This document shows, piece by piece, positions 55,384 through 64,000 of a DNA stretch of 64,000 nt. A model generated the notes under the pieces. It made no database searches and was not told the DNA's origin. It worked only from the letters and a program-made list of their open reading frames with translations. A program made the position numbers and the translations under genes. Position 1 is the first letter of the stretch; each line of letters opens with the position of its first letter. The stretch is from Haloarcula taiwanensis (GTDB lineage Archaea > Halobacteriota > Halobacteria > Halobacteriales > Haloarculaceae), in NCBI GenBank assembly GCA_002844335.1, contig CP019154.1:682001-746000 (forward strand). Direction: 5' to 3'.

Positions 55384-56105
55384 TATCTGTCGCTGTCGTC
55401 GACGCGGAGACGCCGGGCAACGTCGGCACCATCGCCCGCTCGATGAAGAACTTCGGCCTCTCAGAGCTGTTGCTCGTTGACCCACCGGAGCTAGACCCGG
55501 ACGGCGAGGCGTACGGCTTCGCCGGGCAAGCCCGTGACGACATTCTGCCGAACGCCCGGACAGTGACGTTTGACGACATCGTCGAGAACTACCACACTGT
55601 CGCCTGCACGGCGACGACGAACGAGGACCCGGCCAACCACGTCCGGTATCCGGCGACGACCCCGGCCGACTTGGCTGACTCGCTCCGGGATGTCGAAGGA
55701 GACATCTGTGTCGTCTTCGGTCGCGAGCGTGTCGGACTCTCCAACGACGAACTCGCACAGCTGGATGTTATCTGCTCTATCCCGGCCAGCGCGTCGTATC
55801 CGGTGTTGAACCTCGGGCAGGCGGCCACCATCGTTCTCTACGAACTCCGCGAACTGACTGTCGACGCGAACCAGCACCCCGAGGAACTGCACACCCTCGC
55901 CGAGACGCCGGCCGTCGAGGGACTACACGAGGAGTTCGACCGGTTCCTGCGGGCTATCGGCCACCCCAGAGAAAAACAGCACAAAGCCCGCCGGCTGTTC
56001 CGTCGGGTACTCGGGCGTGCGCAACCGACCGGTCGGGAGACGAAGACGCTCCGGGGCCTGTTTCGGCAGGCCCGGCAGCGAATCGAGCGTGCCGAAGACG
56101 ACTAA
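55380..56105 (+). CDS. trmJ: tRNA/rRNA 2'-O-methyltransferase, SPOUT family (TrmJ-like)
   Basis: 241 residues. SpoU-type motifs: motif 1 [17 protein letters not shown], motif 2 [14 protein letters not shown] and motif 3 [18 protein letters not shown], forming the knotted SAM site. This is the archaeal TrmJ pattern, methylating ribose 32 of tRNA (Cm32), but rRNA cannot be excluded. Its start overlaps the upstream acidic protein. The C-terminal 80 residues are basic and helical, as in TrmJ. Confidence 0.88.
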   Translation: MISVAVVDAETPGNVGTIARSMKNFGLSELLLVDPPELDPDGEAYGFAGQARDDILPNARTVTFDDIVENYHTVACTATTNEDPANHVRYPATTPADLADSLRDVEGDICVVFGRERVGLSNDELAQLDVICSIPASASYPVLNLGQAATIVLYELRELTVDANQHPEELHTLAETPAVEGLHEEFDRFLRAIGHPREKQHKARRLFRRVLGRAQPTGRETKTLRGLFRQARQRIERAEDD

Positions 56106-56108
56106 TCT

Positions 56109-58583
56109 TCAGTCGAGTGTCTCGGGGCCGCTTCCGGAGTCAAACAGCGCCCCGATGACGGCGTCGTGGGCTTTCCGCAACCGGTAGTGCAGGGTCGGCG
56201 CAGAGATGTCGAGCGTCTCGGCCAGTTCCTCCGCGGCGCTCCCTCGCGGCCAGTCGTAGTAGCCGCGTGCGTAGGCGGTTTTGAGCGCGGCGGCCTGTTT
56301 TGGCGTCAGCCGGTCGCGTATCCGTGTCCGGAAGTCCGTCACCGTCGAGACCGGCTGGTCGACGTACTGCTTGCTCCGGAGCTCCGTCCCGGGCGTTACC
56401 TCTTGGACCGCTTCAACGACGGCGCGGACGTTGATATCCGGTGCCATCTCTGCTGTGAACTGCAGGTCGCCGTCCGCCGCCACGGCCTGCCGCACCGCCC
56501 CGCCGTAATCTATGAGAGTGTCAAGCGGCGATGCGGATATCTTGTCGAGCGTGACTTCAAGCAGGGGCGCTCGGTTCTCCGACGCAGTCTCGACGACGGC
56601 ACAGGATTCGACCGACGGCAGCCCAGTGAGCGCCTGGCTCACCTGGTCAGTGCCGACCCCGCTGACGCGAACGTAGTGGAGGCTGCGTCCGGAACTGGTC
56701 GGGACGCGCCGTTCGAGTGTGAACGAACAGTCAAGCATCGCGGAGAGGCTGGCGAAGATGTCGTCGGAATCTGGCGTCAGGAACTCTAGCTCGACGGTCG
56801 TCGCCGACTGCAGCGACTGCTGACTGTGGACGCGCTGGATGGACAGTGCGATAAGCCGCCCCAGATCGCCAAGGATGTCCGACTCACGACAGCCAATCGT
56901 GGTGTCGGTCGATGCGTACACCATCAGGACGCCGTACGTGGTCTGGCCAGTTGTCAGGGGAACTGCCGCGACGGAGCAGTGGGCTGCGATTAGCGGGCGG
57001 TCCATCTCGGTGTCCGACTGGGTCGACACGTCGGCGATGTCCGCAACGACCTGTACCTCACCGGTCTCGATAGCATCTATGGCAAGACTGTGCTCGCCGG
57101 GCGAAATCTGCTCCGGCGTCGCCGTGGCAATCCCAGCGGCGGCACCCAGTGTTATCTGGGTTGCACTCCCGCGGCTTCCGGCCCACACGGCCTGGTACAG
57201 GTCTGATTCAGTGAGGTGTGCACACACCGCCGATTCGATCTCCTCGCGCGTCTGTGTGTCCTGTAGCGCTTTCGCAATTTCTCGACCCAGTACGTTGAGC
57301 CGCTGTGCCTGTCTGAGTTCGTCTCGCTGGCGTTCGAGTTCGGCCTCGCGGTCTTTGTGAGCGGTGATGTCCCGAGCGACGAAGATGACAGTATCGAGGT
57401 CGTACGCGCGACTTTGCAGCGGTGCAACCCGCGCTTCGAACCATCGCTTGTCACCGGGAGTCTGCAGTCTGTACTCCACGGACTGAAACGACCCGGTCCG
57501 CAGGGCTACACGAACAGTCGCCAGTAGCGAATCAGCGGTGTCGCGGGGAAGAAACTCGTGTAGCGTCTGGCCGACAAGCGTGTCCGTCTCATCTACCTTC
57601 AGCATCGTCTCGGGGTCGGTCAGACAGTCGAGAAATCGCCCCTCCGCGTCGATAATGTAACTGGGGTCCGGAAGGGCGATGTTCAATGCATCGCGCTGTT
57701 CCGTGTGGCGCTGTCGTTCGAGTTCGTAGCCCGCCCAGTCGGAGAGCAACCGGACGAACGTCAGGTCCCACTGCGTGTACGGCGCCGCGCGCGGCTCCAG
57801 TCCGTAAAAGCAGAACGTCCCGTACACGGCCCCGTCAACGACGACGGGCGCGCCAATGTAGTTCTCAATGCCCCACTCCGAGTCAGCGAGCGCCGGGGCG
57901 TCCGCTGCAACATCGCCGATAGCGAGCGGTTCGCGGTGTTCGACGACGTGTCTGCAGTTCGGGAGTGTCTCGATGCTGGTTGTTCTGCCGGCTTCGAGGT
58001 CGGCAGACGACGGTGTAGTGACTGCTTCGAACACGTACTCGTCGCCGTGGACCCGGGAGAGGGTCCCGAACGGCGAACCGAGCGTTTCACAGCCGAGTTC
58101 TAACAGCGCGTCGAGCTGGTCAGTGAACGTCCGGTCCGAGTCGGTACAGACCTCGTAGGCCGATTCGAGGGCCAACTCCCGCTGTTTCCGGGCTGTGATG
58201 TCGATATGTGCGATGGACGCAAACGTCGCACCGTCGATAGTGAACGGAGCGGCGTACAACCGGAACCACCGTTTCGCCGACTCAGTGTGACACGGGTATT
58301 CAAGTTCGAACGAGGCCTGCTCGCCAGCGAGGACGGCCCTGATGCCGTCCGCCGCCTGTTGCCCGGTCGTATCGTCGGCCGTGTCAGCAACGTCGAGATA
58401 GTTCCTGCCGAGCGTACTCGGCGTCAGCCCTGTTCCGTTTGCCCGACCAAACTCGTGCCACGTCTCGTTCGTCGAGAGGATCACCCCGGACGAATCTACA
58501 ATCGCAAACATGAGCGGCAGTGTATCGATGGCTGGCCCGTACAGGGCAGGGATATCGTGGCCATCCACGACACTTGGAACCAT
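56109..58583 (-). CDS. Bat-type PAS/GAF transcriptional regulator
   Basis: 824 residues. PAS domain (about 15-135), GAF (150-290), second PAS (300-415), second GAF (430-585), the bacterio-opsin activator dimer region (590-745) and a C-terminal HTH_10 domain (about 750-815; LTPKQAAALKTAYARGYYDW is the signature). Bat proteins sense light/redox and activate opsin or other genes. This one is 3.1 kb from sop2 and could regulate it, but there is no direct evidence. Convergent with trmJ, and its start faces a divergent small gene. Confidence 0.9.
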   Translation of the reverse strand: MVPSVVDGHDIPALYGPAIDTLPLMFAIVDSSGVILSTNETWHEFGRANGTGLTPSTLGRNYLDVADTADDTTGQQAADGIRAVLAGEQASFELEYPCHTESAKRWFRLYAAPFTIDGATFASIAHIDITARKQRELALESAYEVCTDSDRTFTDQLDALLELGCETLGSPFGTLSRVHGDEYVFEAVTTPSSADLEAGRTTSIETLPNCRHVVEHREPLAIGDVAADAPALADSEWGIENYIGAPVVVDGAVYGTFCFYGLEPRAAPYTQWDLTFVRLLSDWAGYELERQRHTEQRDALNIALPDPSYIIDAEGRFLDCLTDPETMLKVDETDTLVGQTLHEFLPRDTADSLLATVRVALRTGSFQSVEYRLQTPGDKRWFEARVAPLQSRAYDLDTVIFVARDITAHKDREAELERQRDELRQAQRLNVLGREIAKALQDTQTREEIESAVCAHLTESDLYQAVWAGSRGSATQITLGAAAGIATATPEQISPGEHSLAIDAIETGEVQVVADIADVSTQSDTEMDRPLIAAHCSVAAVPLTTGQTTYGVLMVYASTDTTIGCRESDILGDLGRLIALSIQRVHSQQSLQSATTVELEFLTPDSDDIFASLSAMLDCSFTLERRVPTSSGRSLHYVRVSGVGTDQVSQALTGLPSVESCAVVETASENRAPLLEVTLDKISASPLDTLIDYGGAVRQAVAADGDLQFTAEMAPDINVRAVVEAVQEVTPGTELRSKQYVDQPVSTVTDFRTRIRDRLTPKQAAALKTAYARGYYDWPRGSAAEELAETLDISAPTLHYRLRKAHDAVIGALFDSGSGPETLD

Positions 58584-58882
58584 GCATCAACTGTAGCGGC
58601 GAGCTACTTAACGCCCGGTGTCTAGTTAGATTGTTAATATTTCTTCCGAACACATGCACGCGATGAATACATCTCGAATAACGGTCTATCGGGCTACGAA
58701 AAGCCGTAACTGAATGCCGACCTGACAGAGAAAGTACCACATATTCATATACTAACTACTAATCGAGTGGCCCGGATATATCAGCCATGGTTCGGGTTTG
58801 CTCCGATTTATTCTAGGGGCCTAGAGAGAGTACTTAGGACAGTTACCGCTGTAGCGATCCACAGGATACGCACCACCTCACT
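58584..58882. other. Divergent promoter region, no gene
   Basis: 299 AT-richer bases between the Bat-type gene and the gene at 58883. It presumably carries both promoters; I see no ORF or RNA structure worth naming. Confidence 0.4.
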
Positions 58883-59371
58883 ATGGATTCCACTGTCAAT
58901 CCTGTTCGCGTCGAACTGTTCTTCCGGTCCCTGTGTCCGGAAGACGCAAGACAACACCAGCACTACGTGCTCGACCGGTTACAGGCTCTCGAAAGCGCTG
59001 GCCGTATCGAGGACCTGTCGATACTGATCTGGGGACGCCGGATCGAACCACGACTCGCACAGCGGACTGCGGAGGGCCGACACCTGCTGGAGCGCCTTTC
59101 GATGTTCGAACAGTGGGAGCGCGACTCCGATGCCTCGCTTGACGCCTTCGACTGGCAGCACCCGGTGACGAACATGGTTTCCGACGAGTCGGTCAATGTC
59201 ATCACGCTGCCGACGCTTGCCCTCGCTGAATACGCTGACGGAGACCTCCAGCACGTCGCACCCTGCACGCGAGATGGAACGGTCCACCGCGTCGTCGACC
59301 GTGTCAACGCCCTCGCGGATACCGGAGACGTTGCCGACGACCGTGAGCACGAGCGTACCGTGGCCCAATAG
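58883..59371 (+). CDS. Small HTH-associated haloarchaeal protein
   Basis: 162 residues. It begins NPVRVELFFRSLCP and contains ESAGRIEDLSILIWG and LPTLALAEYADGDLQHVAPC, a pattern I recall in a widespread haloarchaeal family often called HTH-domain protein, though no clear DNA-binding helix is visible. The function is unknown. It is followed by a DUF7344 protein 61 bases later on the same strand, so the two may act together. Confidence 0.75.
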   Translation: MDSTVNPVRVELFFRSLCPEDARQHQHYVLDRLQALESAGRIEDLSILIWGRRIEPRLAQRTAEGRHLLERLSMFEQWERDSDASLDAFDWQHPVTNMVSDESVNVITLPTLALAEYADGDLQHVAPCTRDGTVHRVVDRVNALADTGDVADDREHERTVAQ

Positions 59372-59432
59372 CATTCGAACCACTCCAAACCTGACACGAT
59401 ACCTGTCCCCATCCAGTTCCATACCAGACAAA

Positions 59433-59852
59433 ATGAATACGAAACAAACCGAGATTCCCGACTCGCTTCCGCTGGACGACCGACTGTCGCTCCTGTCGTC
59501 GCACTATCGGCGATACCTTCTGTACGGGCTGTCACAGTACACGACACCGGTTTCACTGGCTGTGCTCGCGGACACGGTGACCGAGTTCGAACACGGAACA
59601 CCGGCTAAACAGTACCGCGACGAGCGGCTCACGATTTACACGGCACTCTATCACAACCACCTTCCGCGGCTGGTCGATGCCGGTGTCGTCCAGTACAACC
59701 AGTCGGAAGATATCGTCGATATCGGGCCGAACGCGCCGGCTCTCGTTCCGCTGCTCGAATCGACACTCGAGCACGACCTGTCGGCAAGCGGTAACGGACT
59801 GACCTCGAACGCCGTCGATATCGACTCCTTGCAGCCCGAGCGAAGCAATTAA
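59433..59852 (+). CDS. DUF7344-type winged-helix protein
   Basis: 139 residues with a single winged-helix domain, HYRRYLLYGLSQYTTPVSLAVLAD at the front and HLPRLVDAGVVQYNQSEDIV at the wing, the same fold as the N-terminal half of the pilin-region regulator but without membrane helices. It is a probable transcription regulator. ATG at 59433 is selected because the domain starts there. Its stop overlaps the gatE stop on the other strand. Confidence 0.8.
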   Translation: MNTKQTEIPDSLPLDDRLSLLSSHYRRYLLYGLSQYTTPVSLAVLADTVTEFEHGTPAKQYRDERLTIYTALYHNHLPRLVDAGVVQYNQSEDIVDIGPNAPALVPLLESTLEHDLSASGNGLTSNAVDIDSLQPERSN

Positions 59853-61720
59853 GCCCGCTTCTGTATCTCCGAACGCAACACGTCGCTCACCGTATCGCCG
59901 TCAGCTTTGCCGCGGAGTGCGCCCATGCACTCGCCCATCAGCGCCGAGAACGCGCCCATTCCCTCCTCAGCGACCTGGTCTTCGTGACGCTCGACGACAT
60001 CGACAACGGCGTCCCGGACCTCCGACTCGTCGACGCCGCCCAGTCCCTCCTGTTCGACGGCTTCCTCGGCCGTCAGCGACGGGTCCTCGGCGAGCGCCGT
60101 CAGCAGGTCCTCGATGCCCTCTCGGGGCACGTCACCGCCGTCGACCAGCAGAATCGCCTCTCGAAGGTGCTCGTCGGTGAGGTTCTCAACGGGCACGTCG
60201 TCGCGACGGAGTTCGGTCAGCGTCGACTCCAGCGTGCCGGCGGCCAGCGTCGGGTCGACACCCTCACCCTCGACCAGCGCCTCGAACAGCGGCCATCGCT
60301 GGCCGTAGGCGACCTGCTCGGCGAGGCCGGAGCCGAGGTCGAACTCGCTTTCGTACCGGTCGACCTTCTCGGTGAGCAGTTCCGGCGTCTCGACTTCGGT
60401 TACGTCGGGCTCGACCGGGGGCACGTCTGTCTCGGGGTACATCCGCGCCGCGCCCGGGAGCGGGCGGAGGTACCGCGACGTGGCGTCCTCGTTCGCATCT
60501 CGCGTTTCTTCGGGGACGCCTTCGAGCGCGGTTTCGGCTCGCTCGGCAACGGCGTCGATGGCCAGCTCGGCGGTTTCTGGGTCGTCGGCGACGATGGCGA
60601 CGGCGTCCTCGGGACCCGCGCCGACGGCGTCCCGCAGGGCCTCGACCTCTGCCTCGGTGACGCCGTAGGCCGGGAGTTCGTCGGTGTGGAAGATGCCGCC
60701 CGCGCCGTGGCGCTTGGCGTGGTCGGACAGTTCTGTCCCGAGCCGCCGGTCGGGTTGAATCTCGCGGCCGACGAGGCCGTCAAAGCCCGAAAGCAGGAGG
60801 CCCTGTACCTCGCCGCCCGAGGAGAGTGCGCCCTCGATAACGCCTGAGTCCGTATCCTCGAACACGTCGGTCACGTCCTGTGGCTCACCCACCGAAGCGT
60901 CGCGCGCAGTGAGTTTCTCGGCGATATCCAGCAGTTCGACCTGCCGGCGGACCTCGTTGCGGACGAGGTCGTCGATGTCGTCGAGGCTCTGGACGCCCTT
61001 CAGTTCGATGCGCGCGCCCTCGGCGATGGAGACGTTCACGTCCTGGCGGATGGTCCCGAGGCCGCGCTTGACCTTCCCGGTCGATCGGAGCAACATCCCG
61101 ATACGCTCGGCGGCCTCGCGGGCCTGTTCGGGCGAACTGATGTCCGGCTTGGTCCCGATTTCGACCAGCGGGATGCCCAGGCGGTCCAGGGAGAAGCGCA
61201 CGCCGTCGTCGGTCTCCTCGACGCGCTGGCAGGACTCTTCCTCCAGCAGTATGTCCTCGATGCCGACCGGGCCGGCGCTCGTCTCGATGGCTCCGTCGTT
61301 GGCGACCAGCATCGAGCGCTGGAACCCCGTGGTGTTCGAGCCGTCGACGACGATTTTCCGCATGACGTTCACCTGGTCGACGACGGACATATCCAGTAGC
61401 TGGGCGATTTCGAGCGTCGTCTCCATCGCCTCACGGTCGACGCGGTGGGGTGGCTCGTCGTCCTCCTCGACGAGGCAGGTCGTGTCATAGGCTAGGTACT
61501 CGAATTCGCGGTCGACCATGCTCTCTTCTAGCGCCGCCTCGTCTATCTCCCCGAGTTCGCTCTTGGTCGGGTGCAGATAGCGGGTAAAGGAGCGCTCGCT
61601 CTCCTCGGGTTCGCGGGTCGTCGTCGGACAGTCACAGAACAGTTTCGTCGCGGTGTCGAGTTGCTGGTGGATCTCCAAGCCGGCGACAAGCCCCAGCTCC
61701 TCGTAGTCGTACTCAGTCAT
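59849..61720 (-). CDS. gatE: Glu-tRNA(Gln) amidotransferase subunit E
   Basis: 623 residues, the usual length for archaeal GatE. The GatB-like kinase domain is N-terminal (GLVAGLEIHQQLDTATKLFC), with an AspRS-like GAD insertion in the middle (about 290-430) and the YqeY/tail domain at the C-terminus. With GatD (not in this window) it converts Glu-tRNA(Gln) to Gln-tRNA(Gln). ATG at 61720 is used; the upstream open frame is the antisense of a lipoprotein gene. Confidence 0.96.
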   Translation of the reverse strand: MTEYDYEELGLVAGLEIHQQLDTATKLFCDCPTTTREPEESERSFTRYLHPTKSELGEIDEAALEESMVDREFEYLAYDTTCLVEEDDEPPHRVDREAMETTLEIAQLLDMSVVDQVNVMRKIVVDGSNTTGFQRSMLVANDGAIETSAGPVGIEDILLEEESCQRVEETDDGVRFSLDRLGIPLVEIGTKPDISSPEQAREAAERIGMLLRSTGKVKRGLGTIRQDVNVSIAEGARIELKGVQSLDDIDDLVRNEVRRQVELLDIAEKLTARDASVGEPQDVTDVFEDTDSGVIEGALSSGGEVQGLLLSGFDGLVGREIQPDRRLGTELSDHAKRHGAGGIFHTDELPAYGVTEAEVEALRDAVGAGPEDAVAIVADDPETAELAIDAVAERAETALEGVPEETRDANEDATSRYLRPLPGAARMYPETDVPPVEPDVTEVETPELLTEKVDRYESEFDLGSGLAEQVAYGQRWPLFEALVEGEGVDPTLAAGTLESTLTELRRDDVPVENLTDEHLREAILLVDGGDVPREGIEDLLTALAEDPSLTAEEAVEQEGLGGVDESEVRDAVVDVVERHEDQVAEEGMGAFSALMGECMGALRGKADGDTVSDVLRSEIQKRA

Positions 61721-61808
61721 TGTCGGGGTGTCCGGGACCGGGGGCCAAAAAACGCACCCTTCCCGCGCTCGCCGCCGCGCTTTTGACCGTGTCTCCCTCA
61801 CTGTCAAT

Positions 61809-62603
61809 ATGCGCTGGCTGTCGACAGCTGCGGTGACTGTCCTGCTCCTGACAGCCGGCTGTAACGCCTTTGTCGATGCTGACAACGCCGACCGGCCCAC
61901 TGTCACGCCGGCCCCGGTTCCGACTGCGGCGGAGTCGGACACGGTACCGACGCTGGACCCGCCGCCCGGCGTGACTACCGACCGGCTCGAAAACATCGCC
62001 CTCTTGGCGGCGGCTCATCGGCAGGCGGTCAACGGCACTACATACACGCTGAACGAACGCTACAGCGAGTTCAGGATCGGGAACGACAGCAGTTCCGTCC
62101 GGCGCGCCGAAACTGTGACCGTCGAATCGCCAACGCGGTACCGCGACGAACTGGTCAGGATGACGACCGACTCGAACGCGACTGTCGAGCGGTACGAACA
62201 GTCGACCTACGCCGACGGCACCAACTGGTATGAACGCCGTGACAACGGCACTGTTGAACGCCAGCGCGGTGAGGTGCAGTTCAGCCGAGACAAGTACGCC
62301 TACCGGACAGCATTCTACCTGAACCGCTACGCGGTGGTCAACCAGAGTACCACGACCGTCGTCACGCGGGACGGCAGCCGAGCCTACCGGATTCGTGGGT
62401 CCGGCGGCGATATTCCGGCGACCGAACAGCTGACGGAGTTTCGTGTCGAACTGCTGGTCGAGCCTGCCGGCCTCGTCCGCCGATTCAGCGTCTGGTACCG
62501 AACCGAAGATCGCATTGTCGAATACAGCTTCTGGTACGAGGACATCGGCGAGACGACAGTGCAGCGGCCGACGTGGCTCAACGAATCGACGCCAGCGAAC
62601 TGA
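61809..62603 (+). CDS. Lipoprotein of the DUF7537 type
   Basis: 264 residues. A signal peptide with a lipobox LLTAGC (about residues 13-18) marks a lipid-anchored exported protein; a Thr/Pro-rich linker follows, then a beta-rich domain with repeated short strands (about 60-250). I recall it as DUF7537, common in haloarchaea, function unknown, with a LolA-like appearance. ATG at 61809 puts the lipobox in the right place. It is divergent from gatE. Confidence 0.78.
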   Translation: MRWLSTAAVTVLLLTAGCNAFVDADNADRPTVTPAPVPTAAESDTVPTLDPPPGVTTDRLENIALLAAAHRQAVNGTTYTLNERYSEFRIGNDSSSVRRAETVTVESPTRYRDELVRMTTDSNATVERYEQSTYADGTNWYERRDNGTVERQRGEVQFSRDKYAYRTAFYLNRYAVVNQSTTTVVTRDGSRAYRIRGSGGDIPATEQLTEFRVELLVEPAGLVRRFSVWYRTEDRIVEYSFWYEDIGETTVQRPTWLNESTPAN

Positions 62604-62636
62604 GTGCGGACAGCACCCGACACCACAGCCCAGCGG

Positions 62637-62933
62637 CTACAGACGGTCTGTCTCGGTTCGAACTTCGTCAGTTCCGGACGTGCTCCCGGCCCGGTCGTCG
62701 TAGTACTTCCGGCCGATGAAGTCGTCGTCCAGATTCCCGACCAGAGAGTTGTACAGCCCCTCTGGGGACTGGTAGGTGGCCTCGCTGGTCCGGGCCAATA
62801 CTTCACTCATTTCGACCGAGTCGCCGTTCTGGGCGACCAGTTCGACGTCGCCGAGTTGCTGAACGACAGCGGCGTGGTCAGCGGGGAACTCACAGGCCTG
62901 GTCGAACAGCTGCAACGTTTCGGAGTAACGCAT
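62637..62933 (-). CDS. DUF5789-family small protein
   Basis: 98 residues. The segments LGDVELVAQNGDSVEMSEVL and DFIGRKYYDD are typical of haloarchaeal DUF5789, small proteins of unknown function, often found as several copies per genome. ATG at 62933 is preferred over a GTG nine bases upstream. Convergent with the lipoprotein gene, 33 bases between the stops. Confidence 0.82.
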   Translation of the reverse strand: MRYSETLQLFDQACEFPADHAAVVQQLGDVELVAQNGDSVEMSEVLARTSEATYQSPEGLYNSLVGNLDDDFIGRKYYDDRAGSTSGTDEVRTETDRL

Positions 62934-63090
62934 TTGTCCCACAGTTCAGAATCTCTAATCAAAAAACATTATGAATACATATGTCCGGCACCCGGTTTTG
63001 CCGACCATACCCAGTCGGTGAGGCAAGACCTGCTATCTCGCACCACTTGACGCGGGAAAACATTTCACAGACTATGACATACGTTTTCAC

Positions 63091-63594
63091 ATGACAATCA
63101 GACTGGCAACTCCGGACGATGTAACGGCCATCAATCAGGTCGCGACAGCGGCCTGGAAGACGGATTACCCGGATATCCTCACCCGCGAGACGGCCGAGGA
63201 CGGCGTTCGAGACTGGTATTCGACCGAACAGATCGAATCGGAACTGGTCGAATCGCAAACCATCCTGCTGGTCGCAGAGCGCGAAGAGCGCGTCGTCGGG
63301 TTCGCACACGCGACGTGGCACGAAACCGACCGTGCGGGGTATATTCTCCGGCTGTACGTCCATCCCGACTACAGGCGCGAGGGAATCGGCCGGTCGCTGC
63401 TAGAACGGACCTGCGAGGAGCTGTTCGAGCACGACATCGAGCGGGTCAACGCGATGGTGCTCACGGCGAACGAGCCGGGAGCCGAGTTCTACGAGGGATT
63501 CGGGTTCGAGTTCGCCGACCAAAGCGAAACCGAGATCGGCGGCGAGCGCTACCCCGAGAGCCGCTACGTCCTCGACGACGAGTCCCACGTATAG
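63091..63594 (+). CDS. GNAT-family N-acetyltransferase
   Basis: 167 residues. The acetyl-CoA loop RREGIG follows YVHPDYR (about residue 90-100), and the rest of the GNAT core is present (MTIRLATPDD start, EFYEGFGFE end). Substrate unknown; RimI-like or small-molecule. The gene is monocistronic and convergent with fumC. Confidence 0.9.
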   Translation: MTIRLATPDDVTAINQVATAAWKTDYPDILTRETAEDGVRDWYSTEQIESELVESQTILLVAEREERVVGFAHATWHETDRAGYILRLYVHPDYRREGIGRSLLERTCEELFEHDIERVNAMVLTANEPGAEFYEGFGFEFADQSETEIGGERYPESRYVLDDESHV

Positions 63595-63678
63595 ACATCG
63601 GTCGCGGTGGCCCGATGCTGGTTCCCAGCCGTTCGCGTTATCGAGGGCCGCTCCCTCCGGTTGCGCCGCTCGCATTTT

Positions 63679-63707
63679 CGAGGAAGCTCCCTACGGTCGC
63701 TTCCTCG
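63679..63707. terminator. Perfect stem-loop at the 3' end of fumC
   Basis: CGAGGAAGC (63679-63687) and GCTTCCTCG (63699-63707) form a 9-bp stem with an 11-base loop, directly after the fumC stop on the minus strand and between two convergent genes. No T-tract follows, so it may protect or end either transcript. Confidence 0.5.
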
Positions 63708-64000
63708 CTACTCGTCGCCGAGGATACCACGCTTCGTCATCTTCTCGGGGTCGAGCACGTCGTCGACCTCGTCCTCGTCGAGATAGCCCTCTTCCAGAAC
63801 AACCTCGCGGATGGTCTTCTCCTCGGCGAGTGCTTTCTTCGCGACCTTGCTCGCCTTGTCGTAGCCGATGGCAGGGTTGAGCGCCGTCGCCAGCGCCATG
63901 CTCTGTTCGACGCGCTCGGCGCAGTGGTCGGCGTCGGCCTCGAGCTTGGCGACGAACTTCTCGCCGAACACCGCGCTGCTGTTGGCGATGAGCTTGGCCG
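63708..64000 (-). CDS. fumC: Fumarate hydratase class II, C-terminal part (cut by window edge)
   Basis: The final 97 residues of a class II fumarase. The C-terminal domain reads LIANSSAVFGEKFVAKL, then ALNPAIGYDKASKVAKKALAEE (the NPxIGYD motif of the family), KTIREVVLEEGYLDEDEVDDVL and the end DPEKMTKRGILG. It hydrates fumarate to malate in the TCA cycle. Upstream sequence lies outside the window. Confidence 0.95.
   Translation of the reverse strand, partial: AKLIANSSAVFGEKFVAKLEADADHCAERVEQSMALATALNPAIGYDKASKVAKKALAEEKTIREVVLEEGYLDEDEVDDVLDPEKMTKRGILGDE

Overview
The window reads as chromosomal DNA of an extremely halophilic archaeon, most likely Haloarcula or a close relative. The reasons are the high GC content, the acid-rich proteins, the archaeal information-processing genes (aIF2-alpha, L44e, S27e, Nop10, TFB, PAN, GatE), the many 4-base ATGA gene overlaps and leaderless starts, and a sensory rhodopsin II that closely resembles the Haloarcula protein as I remember it. 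About 65 protein genes and one initiator tRNA-Met are supported. I saw no insertion sequence, CRISPR array or rRNA.

Layout. 0-4.3 kb: the 3' end of a PLP (threonine synthase-like) enzyme, an MDR dehydrogenase, two divergent universal stress protein (USP) genes and a membrane J-domain protein. 4.4-6.7 kb: a translation/ribosome-biogenesis operon on the minus strand, rpl44e-rps27e-aIF2alpha-nop10-PAC2. 6.8-7.5 kb: two small haloarchaeal proteins. 7.6-11.3 kb: a glycosylation-type set, with a DUF2298 membrane protein divergent from a GT2 glycosyltransferase and a GtrA protein. 11.3-11.8 kb: initiator tRNA-Met followed by duplicated tRNA-tail sequence. 11.8-14.8 kb: hpt, a polytopic GT-C-like protein and its exported partner. 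15-17 kb: two type IV pilins flanking a membrane-bound winged-helix regulator, in visibly AT-richer DNA. 17.1-25.1 kb: a nine-gene Mrp-type cation/proton antiporter operon in which MnhE carries a USP-like domain and three D-type subunits are present. 25.2-26.4 kb: coaBC.

26.5-31.2 kb: an overlapping DUF7519/DUF58/DUF7269/DUF4129 operon of unknown function, then htpX, a thioredoxin-reductase-like flavoprotein and, divergently, the proteasome ATPase PAN. 34.6-38.6 kb: DUF420, HD-domain, amidohydrolase, SHOCT and USP genes. 38.6-43.4 kb: biotin protein ligase beside a biotin-dependent acyl-CoA carboxylase (pccA, a small pccX-like subunit and pccB). 43.5-49.7 kb: a uracil-DNA glycosylase family protein, a regulator divergent from a drug/metabolite transporter, a Na+-dependent NSS transporter, an SDR and a quinone-reductase-like MDR protein. 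50-53 kb: transducer HtrII followed 2 bases later by sensory rhodopsin II. 53.2-58.6 kb: a small membrane protein, TFB, a small acidic protein overlapping a tRNA 2'-O-methyltransferase (TrmJ-like), and a large Bat-type PAS/GAF regulator. 58.9-64 kb: two small regulators, gatE, a lipoprotein, a DUF5789 protein, a GNAT acetyltransferase and the 3' part of fumC.

Most of the window is ordinary haloarchaeal core genome. The stretches that look least explained are the pilin-regulator-pilin block, the GT-C-like/exported-protein pair beside it, the Mrp cluster with its USP fusion and His/Asp-rich loop, the tRNA-tail duplications, and the DUF58-type operon. Domain family names (DUF numbers) are from memory and were not checked by search.
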